From assembly GCA_003427395.1 (NCBI GenBank), contig BFEA01000077.1, positions 2,863,767 through 2,906,374 of the forward strand: 42,608 bases of DNA. The letters are read 5' to 3'. Shown here piece by piece: positions 22,571-32,216 of the stretch. Position 1 is the first letter of the stretch. Each line of letters opens with the position of its first letter. This stretch comes from Chara braunii (Eukaryota > Streptophyta > Charophyceae > Charales > Characeae). The notes under the pieces were generated by a model. It saw nothing but the letters and a program-made list of their open reading frames with translations. It was not told where the DNA came from and searched no databases. The position numbers and the translations under genes were made by a program.

Positions 22571-23240
22571 TTCTGGCGATCCACACTGGATAGAGGAGAT
22601 TCTGCAGTTAAACGACCTTTGCTTTGGGCACTGGCTTATGGTGAGGCTTAGACCTGGTTGGCAGATAGCTTGAGTGGGAATGTGCTATGGAGGTTCATCC
22701 CCCATATGCTGATGATTTAACTTGGGTATTGACCTGTTTCATGGTATATGCCTTCTTGGACAGTCGAATAAAGACTTGGACTAGTTTCAGCTTGATCCTA
22801 CGAGGATCATCTTCTATTATCATTGATAATAGGTCGGTTGGTTGATCGCCGATTTGTCGGCTCACGACACAACTTTGCTTATACCTCTACCTCAACTTGA
22901 TTGCCTTAGCCCTGGGGCTTGACATGTTTCTTTGAAGGTTTTAACTGAACTTCTTCTAATGGTCATTATAAAGGACATATGAGATTTATGGGGAATTGGA
23001 CTATGACTGGGGCTCGAGATTGTTAGGCGTGATGTGAGCTACATGGTGTGCCTGTGTTTTATGTAGATTAGTATTTTGGAGCTTGCTATATGAGTCATAC
23101 CAGTAAGAATGACAACCATGTGTCACACGATCTGCAAAACTGATGGTTATGTTTCCCCGTCGTTTTAACGTTATCTCAAGTTCTGAACTGATATATGAAT
23201 GCTGGGGTGCTTGTTTATTCTATTGATTGACTTTGCTTAT
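22571..23240. other. AT-rich interval, no gene
   Basis: No frame above 60 codons with any motif. It contains a small hairpin-rich patch (GATCCTACGAGGATC, 22795-22809). If the preceding repeat is an LTR this would be its internal part, but no gag or pol motif is visible. Confidence 0.5.
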
Positions 23241-23263
23241 TGACTTTTATAGATGAACGTTGT

Positions 23264-23470
23264 AGTCCATGGTAGTCCGTGGCAGCCGTCAAAGTCAAAC
23301 CCCTTGACTTTCGCGCTAAACCCTATCAAAGGATCGAAGAGAAGGCGCTAACGCGAAGTTCTGAATCTTAATTGGGGAATACGGCCTTGTAAGATTTACT
23401 TGGAGAGCCGTATGCAATGAAAGTTGCACGTACGGTTCGCAGGAGAGAAAAAACAAAGCATTTCGAATTT
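23264..23470 (+). pseudogene. Group II intron 3' fragment around domain V
   Basis: The ~140 nt before domain V (AAGGCGCTAACGCGAAG, then a GGGGAATACGGCC segment) has the look of the domain III-IV region that precedes GGAGAGCCG in organelle introns. No intron-encoded reverse transcriptase frame is present upstream, and no exon was identified downstream. The extent given is an estimate. Confidence 0.45.
23405..23438 (+). ncRNA. Group II intron domain V
   Basis: A 34-nt sequence folds exactly as domain V, the catalytic core of group II self-splicing introns. The lower stem is GAGCCGTA with TACGGTTC (8 bp, one G-U in the AGC triad). The upper stem is TGCAAT with GTTGCA, closed by a GAAA tetraloop, with a 2-nt CG bulge on the 3' side. 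Length, tetraloop, AGC triad and bulge all fit the family. Such introns live in organelle genes of plants and algae, so in nuclear-looking DNA this is most likely a transferred organelle fragment. The following ~35 nt should hold domain VI, but I could not fold a convincing one. Confidence 0.87.
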
Positions 23471-24109
23471 TATGACATCCAGCGTCATCAAAGTGACCTC
23501 ACATTATTCATGCAGTGCAGGCCTGGGGTAGGACTTATCCCTAGGGTCGTAAGAAACGACTGCCACCACAGGTATGGACCTGTGTACTACCAACTTTGCA
23601 CAAAGTGCAGAAGAGGGTGTGTGGTCTTCAACCGCGCATGACGGTTGTCCAGCGTCGAGAGATCAACCCTCAAGGCGCGTGTCAGCCGACACTTCAGTGC
23701 CAAATGCGAACCTCGAGATTAACGAGGCCCGCATGGGTATGGGTATGGGTATCACAGTACGCCACTACTACGACTGTTTGCGCACATTTGCATTGCGAGT
23801 CGATATGAGATAGCCCTGCGTCCGCGCGATTTTATACTTAGTTTTGCGCGCAACGCCTATTCGATTTCCTCATAGGAAAGTTATGGGACGGCTATTGAAG
23901 GGACTACGCGTGTTGTCGTGTTTTTTGGTGTGTGTGTGTGTGTTTTATTTTTGTGTTCGTAAAGTGGTGTGCACGTGGTGTGTGAGATGTGTTCTAGTCG
24001 ACCGGCGCTGAGCCGCGCTTGGAACTTCAGCCCCCCAAGATGTCGGCTCGCGTGCGGGCTCGATAGGCGTATTACCGTGCGTACCCCCTACGCTACAGCG
24101 AACTAGAAA
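23471..24109. other. Structured, GC-variable interval
   Basis: Holds a short stem (CCTCG / CGAGG, 23711-23728), three TATGGG units (23734-23752), a GT tract (23928-23942) and GAGAGATCAACCCTCAAGG (23659-23677). That last segment resembles a stretch at 27671-27690 near the other domain-I-like copy. No gene recognised. Confidence 0.4.
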
Positions 24110-24315
24110 CGCCCTCGGCTGGTCCACCTCTGCAATTGCAACTGATTAGCTTTCGTATTGTGGACTGGTAGCTCGGCGGGGATACGCCCACCGAAAGGAG
24201 GTGACAACTCTCGTAAGGTGGAGGTAAGTTGTGCCTCGCGTAGGCCCTATCCTTTCGTAGGGGCTAGCGAGAGGTATGGCTGGCGCACTCGGTCGGAGCA
24301 GCCTAAGGAAGCTCC
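24110..24315 (+). ncRNA. Structured segment, copy 1 (possible group II domain I)
   Basis: Shares an ordered series of words with 27751-27926: ACCTCTGCAATT, GTAGCTCG, GATACGCCC, a nested hairpin, TATGGCT and GAGCAGCCTAAGG. The nested hairpin keeps its shape while its bases change: outer stem CCTCGCG/CGAGAGG (24234-24240 with 24268-24274), inner stem CCCTA/TAGGG (24245-24249 with 24258-24262). GATACGCC and the AAGG-ended word recall domain I of organelle group II introns. It lies downstream of the domain V above, so it would belong to another intron or to a rearranged copy. Confidence 0.35.
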
Positions 24316-25030
24316 ATTGGTATGTTTGTGACGAGGTTGGTCCAACTCCTGCGTAACACGGCCGAGAGGGTCCCGCGCTGCCACGTGCGGTGCCGGACCG
24401 ATGCGCTCGACAACGGGCAACCGTTTTCTGTGGAGGAGAGTTTGAGTTTATGAGTTTTTTTTTTTTTTTTCCCACTCACTGGTACCGTCGTGAAAAACTG
24501 TGCATGTTCATTTAGCAACGTGTAGTAATCTACTACTCAGCGCCTCGATCTGACACTTGAATTGTGCCAGATACAGGCACGCGATAGCATGTGAGAACAG
24601 GGGGAAGAAGAGCTTGTTGAGCTTGACTCTAGTTTGGCTCCCTGAGATGACTGTGAGGGGCTGGTTGTTTGAGCTGCCCCTCACAGGGAAAAACGATGGG
24701 ATGGAAGAGGAGAAAGGAAAGGGGAAGAGAAAAAAGTGTAAGGGGAAACGACCGCGAATATGGTTGTGGTCCCGGAACAAGTAGAGCCCCAGAAGCCCCA
24801 GAAGGTTCTAGGGGGTGAGGGGACTCCGCCTGTTTGTTTTGAGCTCGCAGTACTCAACCATTCCAAGGAGAATCTGGCCTGGGAAAACGGCCAGGTACTT
24901 CTAGGGGTTCACGATCTTGGTTTCCCTAGGGAAAAACCAAAGCGCCTGTTAATTTAGATCGAGGGCCAGGAACACCCATAAATTTTGCATGGTTGTGGGC
25001 AAAGCAGTAGCCCACATGCCTTTGTCTGGC
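24316..25030. other. Interval with an inverted repeat, no firm gene
   Basis: TGTGAGGGGC and GCCCCTCACA (about 24650-24685) form a 10-bp inverted repeat. The plus frame 24760-24957 opens with an ATG and encodes a hydrophilic 65-residue peptide with no known motif. A GGCTATAAAAGCC box at 25028-25040 is listed separately. Confidence 0.45.
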
Positions 25031-25040
25031 TATAAAAGCC
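25028..25040 (+). promoter_or_regulatory. TATA box in a palindrome (GGCTATAAAAGCC)
   Basis: TATAAAA flanked by GGC/GCC arms, followed by a pyrimidine/CA-rich stretch suited to a transcription start. The downstream plus frame (25066-25269) has no ATG at its beginning and no recognised motif, so the target is unknown. Confidence 0.3.
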
Positions 25041-25942
25041 AACTCCCCACCCAACAACCTCACACTTGTGGCAACGCCGCTGGAAAATTCTACTTGAAGT
25101 AGATGCTGGTTGGCTGACTGCTGGCGTAGTTACGGAGTGCTGGCGAAATGTTACAGGTCTGCATGAACACTTGGGAGAGAGACAGGTGGCGACCATAGCT
25201 GTGAGGCGGGAGCTCATAGCCACTCTCCGACACTTGAAGATATGGCCGCTAGGCTGCATCTGGGACTAGTGACGTGGAAGGGATGCTGCTAGAAAAATAA
25301 TGGAGATCTACAGGGAATTGAGGAGTGGTGGAGGCAACCATAACTGGAGGCTGGGACGTTTTGCCTCACCTATGCAAGTGCGCTGTGTTGAGGAAGTGTT
25401 GCCAAATTTTTTTGTATGGCGGCAAGGGCACTTCAATGGGGAGGTGCTGCCGGACAGACGGCATGGCGGCATCAATGTCTCCCTAAGGGGAGGTGCAGTC
25501 CGTTTCGTGGCACGACAACGACCACATTTTTTTTGTGAGGTTACACAACCAAATTTTTGGCATGGTAGTGACACTTCGGTGAAAAACTGCTGCCAACTTT
25601 GTGGCACGGCGACGTGGTACCGATTTCGACGGCGTGGCGAGCGGCAGATCCATTTTTAATTGTCGATGTGTGCGGTGATCGTGGACTATTGGGCACTTGT
25701 GCACTTTTGGGATTGTGCAGCAGTGGCGTGTGGGTCGGCGGCATGAAGAAAGTGCAGAGAGTACACACGATAGTGATTATTGGGCACTCGATACATGCAA
25801 TTTTCGGTCAGAGCCACCTTCATTTATTTTTTCAGGCTCACAGTGCAAGTGGTATTGATGTTTGAGACCATTCAATGTTACAGTGGTAACTTGGGACTGT
25901 TTGGGACCATTTAGGACCCAAATGGGTCTGGTTTTGAGACTG
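25041..25942. other. Gene-poor interval with TGGCACGRCGACG-like repeats
   Basis: Words such as GGCACGACAACGACC, GGCATGGTAGTGACAC and GGCACGGCGACGTGG recur at 25385-25640 and keep a plus frame (25300-25659) open. No domain recognised; the recurrence suggests old repeat DNA. Confidence 0.45.
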
Positions 25943-26140
25943 CATTTCATCGAAAACATGTCTCCCCCCAACCACTTGCAAGTCCACGCTGCCTCCAATC
26001 GCCATGCCCGCTCACAATAACCACATTAATGTGTCAACGCCGACGCCGACACATTAGAGTGGTTATTGTGAGCGAGCATGGTGATTGGAAGCGGCGTGGA
26101 CTTGCAAGTGGTTGGGGGAAGACATATTTTTGATGAAGTG
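25943..26140. mobile_element. 198-bp fold-back element (93-bp arms)
   Basis: Arms 25943-26035 and 26048-26140 are reverse complements at about 82-83 of 93 positions, around a 12-nt loop (AACGCCGACGCC). Nearly all differences between the arms are transitions. No protein is encoded. The form fits a MITE or fold-back element, or a long hairpin RNA precursor; nothing in the sequence decides between these. Confidence 0.8.
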
Positions 26141-27640
26141 CTATTGGACTGTCTGAGATATTAGGATCACGTGGAAACTCATTTGTGAGAATACCCTCCT
26201 AGAGCACTCAAAAAAGAGGCGGACTGTCGACAGTGGAAAGGTTACGAGTTATGGAGTTGTGGTCTCATAGTTTGAACTTCAACGTTGATTAACTCTTATC
26301 TTATTTAACTATTACTCAACTTTCTTAAGTGAGTCAGATCAAACTTCACTCGAGGTCAGTCAGTTGATTGACTCAGATTTCCCTTCACACCTGTGTGAAC
26401 CCACACTTTGTTTAACCCTGTTCATTTTGAATGTTCAAAAGAAATAGTAGAAAAACGTTGTGTGAGTCATGCATGTGAATGAAAATGTCTGACTCAAGTA
26501 TGAAATTGTACTGGTTTCTTTTGAAATTGTTGTTTTTGCGTATTACGCAGGTAGGTAGAAAAATGTTTGCAAAGGAGGTTGATTGTTTACACGGAATGTA
26601 AAAAATATTATTTTTTTTTTTTCTACCTTTTCACTTACCTACTTGTAAAAATAAAATTTTGTTTTGAGAAAGATTATTCTGCGTGTGTTGTAGAATGAAT
26701 TCGATTGAAATAAAGCAGATAAGGTCAAATAAACTTAGTCTTTGCCCAATGATATGCCGATTCTCTCCCAAATGACCTTATCTACCTATATCTTGTCGAA
26801 ATGATTCCCGTTTTTTATCTCCTTTAATTCTTTTCGTTCAAGTTATCCCAAACTTAGGAGACATGAGAGCAGTGGACACATCCTCTATCTCTAAGAAGCA
26901 TTTGGGGCGGGGGTTCGTTGCTCAAGGAGCCGACCATGTTATGGTCCGAGAGTGGACCATTCCTACTGGGGGGTACTTTGCGGTTTCGGTGAGGAAGACC
27001 TGACTATTGAGATTCAAACTTTTAGCTCGAGCAAGGAGGAGTACCCCAGACCACTTCCTAGAAGGAGAGAAATGCAACACTTCAAGTAATGCCCCTAATT
27101 AATAATCGTTCGCAAAGCAGTTTGTCATCCAATACGATTAAGAATGCATGAAGACAAGTATGAACATTTTTAATCTTGCGAGCATGCAACACTCCAAGTA
27201 ATGCACCCTAATCAAGAATCCTTAGCAAAGCAGTCTGTCATCCAATACGATTATGAATGCGTGAAGAGGATTGTGGGCATGTTTAATCTTAAATCGTCAA
27301 TATAATGGAATTAATAACTTTGACAACGCGTCTCATCAAGTCAAAACTGAGACAGTATGACTACCTTGTCAGTTGCAACTACGTTATTTTGTCGGAAACC
27401 AACTCCTCGTTGACGGTTGTACAATTTTTGTGAAGTTAAACCCAGAATGGTCGAATTTTTATTTTGATCTTATGTTATTGGATGTTCGATACTTTCGATT
27501 ATCATTTCATATAAGATATATATTTCTATCCACTATGTTTTTTTTTTAATGTAACTATGTGTGGTTCTTATAGATTTATTTTGAACGGTGTCCAAAAAAA
27601 CTAGGATTAAATTTGAGTTTCACATTTCGTTTATAGCGTC
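26141..27640. other. Gene-less interval with a 112-bp tandem repeat
   Basis: 27072-27183 and 27184-27295 are diverged copies (ATGCAACACT-CAAGTAATGC, GCAAAGCAGT-TGTCATCC, AATACGATTA). Inverted words AGGTAGGTAGAAAA and TTTTCACTTACCTAC lie near 26548 and 26626. No coding frame recognised. Confidence 0.6.
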
Positions 27641-27750
27641 ATAGACGACCAGCATACGTTTCGTAATTAGGAGATCAACACCCTAAGGGATGAACGGCGC
27701 TTGGGTCCACTTCGCGTTAACCAATCGTATTTATACTACAACAAACGAGC

Positions 27751-27926
27751 AAACGACCTCGACCGATCTACCTCTGCAATTCCATTTAAAAACTTTCGCA
27801 CATGAGTCAGTAGCTCGATACGGATACGCCCCTAAGGGAAGACAATATGTGCCCCGCGAAAACCTGTCCTATCACAGGGGACCGCGGGACGTGCACATGG
27901 CTCACCCGGCTCGAGCAACGAAGGGA
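27751..27926 (+). ncRNA. Structured segment, copy 2 (possible group II domain I)
   Basis: Diverged relative of 24110-24315. It contains ACCTCTGCAATT, CAGTAGCTCGATACGGATAC and GCCCCTAAGGGAAG, then a nested hairpin whose stems are perfect here: outer CCCGCG/CGCGGG (27853-27858 with 27883-27888), inner CCTGT/ACAGG (27863-27867 with 27874-27878). TGGCTCACC and GAGCAACGAAGG follow. Stem bases differ from copy 1 but pair in both, which supports a real RNA fold. The group II assignment comes from general resemblance only. Confidence 0.35.
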
Positions 27927-28057
27927 TGATGCAACCACGTCCCTCTCGGCGGTTAACGAGATTACTTCGCGTTATCCCCAAGTTATCTCTGTTTCTGTTT
28001 TGTTTAACTCCTGTATGTCATGGCCGAGAAAGTTATCGCCTTTGCAAAAAAGGCGGA

Positions 28058-28145
28058 AACCGATGAGCTCAACACCGCTTATCGCCCGCGCGATACTAAT
28101 TCAAACAAGAACCGATGAGCTCAACACCGCTTATCGCCCGCGCGA
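28058..28145. repeat. 36-bp direct repeat, 52-bp period
   Basis: Copies 28058-28093 and 28110-28145 appear identical (begin AACCGATGAGCTCAACACC, end CGCCCGCGCGA), separated by 16 bp. Confidence 0.9.
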
Positions 28146-28293
28146 GATTACTTCCATAATTAGTAAAAATCCGTACTTCGGAGCTTACTTCGGGATTTTT
28201 TTCGAAGGGTACGTAAAACCGCAAGGTACGCAACTTGAATTATCACACACTCTTTTAAATTTTCCAAGATTTTCAGGGTTTTCAAGGCTGGCC

Positions 28294-28439
28294 AAAGCAA
28301 TCATTTCCAAGATCCCAACAAAAACCAAGCTTGGCACATGTAGACCGTTGACCAACAATCATCTCCAAAAACCCAACAAAGACAAAAAAAAAAAACACCA
28401 ATAATTAAAAAAACAATCCCTAAATGCACTGTGCAATGC
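28294..28439. repeat. 146-bp direct repeat, left copy
   Basis: Identical, including a 12-A run, to 28459-28604. The two copies are separated only by the Tn5 mosaic end at 28440-28458, so the duplication is most likely produced by the library or assembly and not present in the genome. Confidence 0.95.
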
Positions 28440-28458
28440 CTGTCTCTTATACACATCT
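28440..28458. other. Tn5 (Nextera) mosaic end, adapter contamination
   Basis: CTGTCTCTTATACACATCT is the exact 19-bp Tn5 transposase mosaic end used in Nextera tagmentation and mate-pair libraries. Its presence between two identical 146-bp blocks marks an untrimmed adapter or junction kept by the assembler. Confidence 0.97.
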
Positions 28459-28604
28459 AAAGCAATCATTTCCAAGATCCCAACAAAAACCAAGCTTGGC
28501 ACATGTAGACCGTTGACCAACAATCATCTCCAAAAACCCAACAAAGACAAAAAAAAAAAACACCAATAATTAAAAAAACAATCCCTAAATGCACTGTGCA
28601 ATGC
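28459..28604. repeat. 146-bp direct repeat, right copy
   Basis: Second copy of 28294-28439, directly after the mosaic end. It continues into unique sequence (TGAGGGGTTTC), so this copy is probably the true locus. Confidence 0.95.
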
Positions 28605-28769
28605 TGAGGGGTTTCAACCTCGGGTTCAAAAGTGAGTTATGAAAATTAACTAACCTCATTATCGGAGCACTTACAAAACAGAAATAACACACGCGTGCCA
28701 TAATGAGTCAAAAAAAGGCACGACGGTCATTCAAGTTTTTTATTTATTTTATTACTAGGGAGAATATTT

Positions 28770-28960
28770 CAGGCGTCTGGGTTCTGACGTCACGCCCAGT
28801 TTTGTGACCGGGTGACCAGCCGGGATACACCCCCGAAAACAGGCCTACGCAGCCTCAACGCAAAAAAAAAAAAAAAAAAAAAAAACCATGAAAAACGAAC
28901 ATAAAGATAAAATTTGGCTGAAGGTCGAATCATAATTCCTCACCAAACTAAAGATAAAAA
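28770..28960. repeat. Diverged relative of the 31.6-kb TIR element
   Basis: After a 24-A run (28862-28885), words ATGAAAAACGAACATAAAG, TTTGGCTGAAGGTCGAATCA and TTCCTCACCAAACTA align with the interior of the element at 31550-31825. The left part (GGGTGACCAGCCGGGATAC) may be a decayed end. Confidence 0.5.
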
Positions 28961-29528
28961 GGAACCAAATCACACTAAGACACCCCCCTTTAAATCTCTT
29001 TAGCCACTTAATAATCTATTCATACGTCCCTTCCCCCCCATGACAACCAACACTTAAAAAAACAAAAGAACCCGGATTTGGGCTCCTCTTGAAGAGCGAG
29101 AAAATCCCCTACCACCCCCCACAATGCTCGAATATCCTGTGCGCCACGCCTGCATGACCGACCGGTCATGAAAATCTTCCTAATTTTAGTTTACAACAAG
29201 GCAACTTCAGTTAGCAAGTCATGTGATGGACGATCATCTCACATGGTTCAAAAATACTTGCTATGACCGTTCATGTTGCATACTTCAATGAGTATGGGCA
29301 GAACCAAAGATCAACCAATATAGGAGGAGCATGTATGCAGCGGAAGTCTGATAAACGAATTGACTCATTGACTCACATAGACTGACTCACATAGACTGAC
29401 CTACATGGCATCACTCCACACACATACAATCATGAGATGGTGGGGTCTGGGTCATTCATAGACGATACCCAGATCCCGTACACACATACACAGATGAAAG
29501 GTGGGAGGAGAGACGAAGGAGGTAGGAG
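28961..29528. other. Gene-less interval before the gap
   Basis: AT-rich with C-runs near 29030 and a tandem GACTCACATAGACT-like repeat at 29370-29405. No frame recognised. Confidence 0.6.
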
Positions 29529-29948
29529 NNNNNNNNNNNNNNNNNNNNNNNNNNNNNNNNNNNNNNNNNNNNNNNNNNNNNNNNNNNNNNNNNNNNNNNN
29601 NNNNNNNNNNNNNNNNNNNNNNNNNNNNNNNNNNNNNNNNNNNNNNNNNNNNNNNNNNNNNNNNNNNNNNNNNNNNNNNNNNNNNNNNNNNNNNNNNNNN
29701 NNNNNNNNNNNNNNNNNNNNNNNNNNNNNNNNNNNNNNNNNNNNNNNNNNNNNNNNNNNNNNNNNNNNNNNNNNNNNNNNNNNNNNNNNNNNNNNNNNNN
29801 NNNNNNNNNNNNNNNNNNNNNNNNNNNNNNNNNNNNNNNNNNNNNNNNNNNNNNNNNNNNNNNNNNNNNNNNNNNNNNNNNNNNNNNNNNNNNNNNNNNN
29901 NNNNNNNNNNNNNNNNNNNNNNNNNNNNNNNNNNNNNNNNNNNNNNNN
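29529..29948. other. Assembly gap (420 N)
   Basis: Unresolved bases. Sequence left (GGAGGAGAGACGAAGGAGG) and right (CGCCGTGCAAGCTC) differ in character, so order and distance depend on scaffolding. Confidence 0.99.
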
Positions 29949-30401
29949 CAGGCGGTAAGAACCGCCGTGCAAGCTCAGTCGCCCGCTGCTGCTCCGCTCG
30001 CTGCTGCGCTCCTGCTTCAGCCCCTGCGCTAAGTTTAGCGCATCAAAACAGTGCACTAGCACTGACCATGCCGTGCTGGCGAGGGAGAGGAGGCAGATAC
30101 CGGTACTTATACCGGTGGGCAATGATCTGGCCTCAATGCTGCGAGGCCAGGCCAGACCCTGGACCGTCCAGATGGACGGTTCAGCCTCAATCGGCGGGCG
30201 GCAGCTTCAAGAGCGCCGCCAGGCCCAAACGAAGNGTCGTTTGGGCCTACCCGATGGGTGATAGTCCAAAATCAGGCCTTTAGGGCCTGTAACCCCAAAG
30301 GTCGGGCCTTGGTGTGTTCCTCCGGCCGTAAGTCGGGTCCGGTAGGACCCATGTGAGTCGAAGATGTAACAGTTCAGGACTCTTCGAGCATAGCGGAGAC
30401 T
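29949..30401. other. GC-rich interval with palindromes and an N
   Basis: Contains ACCGTCCA/TGGACGGT (near 30164-30181) and AGGCCCAAACGA/TCGTTTGGGCCT around a single N at 30235. No gene recognised. Confidence 0.6.
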
Positions 30402-31018
30402 CAAGTTTGGGTAACGAGCTTAAAACATTCCTAGACTTACCTGTGATAAAGAAAAACAACAAGTAAAACCATAAATCAACCAAAACTATGAACAGTGAAA
30501 TATAAAGTTATCAATAGTTTAAATTGAACAAATCCACCTGATGAGTTTGAGGAGAGAAAATGTATGACTGAAAACAAAAAAAAACATTACGAATGAAGTT
30601 TTTGAACTTTTTGCAAGTGTGCCAAAAAAAAAAAATAAAAAAAAAATTCATGCGCATAGCATTCTCATACACAAACAAAAGTACGTATGAATATCCATAG
30701 TAAGGTTGCTCGAACCAACTCTAACACAATGAGGTTTACAGGGAGGGCAAGTTTAAACCAGATCTCCCACAGACTTGCGAATCCAGGTGCTGAGCGAAAC
30801 ACATTCCGAGATTTATATCTAAGTGGCAAAGGAGAACAACAAGTAAACCATAAATAAATAAAAACTATCAAGCGAGCTTTAGAGAGGGGACAAGTTTAAA
30901 CCACCCCCTTCCGTGAATGTTGCACATCCAGGTGACAAGCGTAAGACTCTCCTAGATTTATATCTAAGTGATACAGGAGAACAACAAATAAACCATAAAA
31001 AAGAAAAAACACTATGAA
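30402..31018. repeat. Three diverged copies of a ~100-140 bp unit
   Basis: Copies start near 30402, 30748 and 30891. Shared words are CAAGTTT, a CATTCC-like word, GATTTATATCTAAGTG (CTTACCTGTGATAAAG in the first), GAACAACAA(G/A)TAAA and CATAAA followed by AAAACTATGAA. Copies 2 and 3 are 143 bp apart and closest. Confidence 0.75.
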
Positions 31019-31038
31019 CCTAGGCCACCAGAGTGGCC
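31019..31038 (+). repeat. Isolated TIR-like end (CCTAGGCCACCAGAGTGGCC)
   Basis: Matches the terminal inverted repeat of the element at 31550-31825. It is itself partly palindromic (GGCCAC..GTGGCC). After it, AAGGTTGGTCTTTTTTGGGG occurs twice (near 31060 and 31087). Confidence 0.6.
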
Positions 31039-31549
31039 TGGGGTCAAGGTACTAATGCCAAGGTTGGTCTTTTTTGGGGTCTTGCCAAGGTTGGTCTTTT
31101 TTGGGGTCTTGAAAGGCCAGCCCTGAAAATCCTGGAAAAATCAGAAAGTGAAAAGAGCAAATTTTGCATGAAAACAAACTCTTGCCTTCAGGTTTTAGGC
31201 CCCTCTGATCCTTTTTGTCACTTTTTTTTTTCTTTTTTACTCTGTTGGTTTATTTGTTTACCCCTCTATGGACTGGTTGCAAGTCCGGTTTAGGCCACCA
31301 CTAGGGAAAGTGACCTTAACGACAAAACGTTCGGGGGTCCGTGTGAGGGTTGACAAAAACAATACATTTCGGCCTTCTGAGTCAAAAAAAAAAAAAAAAA
31401 AAAAAACTGCAGAGTTGAAAGGAAGGACATCGGGAAAAGCCACAAAGGTGGTGTCCTGACAGTAGTGCATCCACGAATGCATCTGCCCAGACTCATTGAT
31501 ACTAGTTTCGTTTTTCGCTTTTCGTGTTTATAATTTTTTTCGTCTACGT

Positions 31550-31825
31550 CTAGGCTACCAGCTGGGCCGCACGGGTCCCGGGTGGACAGCCCGGGCAGGA
31601 ACAGGAAGGTCCCAGCAAAAGAAAAAAAGAAAAAAATCCAAAAAGCCCGAAAAAAAACTATGTTATGCAGAAAAATAAACTGGACAAGCTTTGGCTCAGG
31701 GTCACATTGAAATTCTTCACCCAACTTAGAAAAAAAAAATAAACTTCAAAAATATATATATTTTGGTATTTTTATTTTTTTTGACGCTGCCGGGCAAGTG
31801 ACCCCGGGCCACTCTGGTAGCCTAG
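31550..31825. mobile_element. Small non-autonomous TIR element (276 bp)
   Basis: Begins CTAGGCTACCAG and ends CTGGTAGCCTAG, a perfect 12-bp terminal inverted repeat, with imperfect extension inward (GGGCC...GGGTCCCGGG versus CCCCGGGCC). The interior is A-rich on the left and T-rich on the right, with no open frame. The form fits a MITE. No clear target duplication was seen. Confidence 0.6.
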
Positions 31826-31984
31826 CGTTATGCAGAAAAACAAACTGATTAACTTTTGCCTCAGAGTCACATCGAAATTCTTTACCAAATTGGAAATAAA
31901 AAATGAAATTAAAAAATAATTTTTATTTTTTATTTCTTTTTGGCCCGGCCAGGCAAGTGGACCCGGGCCACTCTGGTAGCCTAG
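31826..31984. repeat. Partial tandem copy of the TIR element
   Basis: Repeats the right ~165 bp of the element before it (GTTATGCAGAAAAA, CTCAGAGTCACATCGAAATT) and ends again in CTGGTAGCCTAG. Only the right terminus is present. Confidence 0.75.
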
Positions 31985-32216
31985 GTGCGCAGTGAAATTC
32001 CGGGTTGGCAAAACTCGGTGCTCGGTGGAACGCCTCTTATAACGACCCAGAAAAATCCGACGAAAAAATTATGGCTCTGTTAACCTGTTCTCTATCCATG
32101 GAAACAAAATTTCACACTTTTATTCCTTTTCGAGGATAGAGTAACGAGACCAGAACGAAAGGAGTTATTGTACACATCCCTGGCAAGACTCCTGTGATGC
32201 GGATGCTCCGTTTTCC

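Noticed and set aside
23405-24315. One complete group II intron spanning domain V and the domain-I-like copy
   Set aside because: Order is wrong: domain I must lie 5' of domain V, but here it is 3' on the same strand, and no intron-encoded protein is present.
29430-30283. Long frames of up to 260 codons near 29.5-30.2 kb
   Set aside because: They run through 420 unknown bases, and only short unrecognised ends are real sequence.
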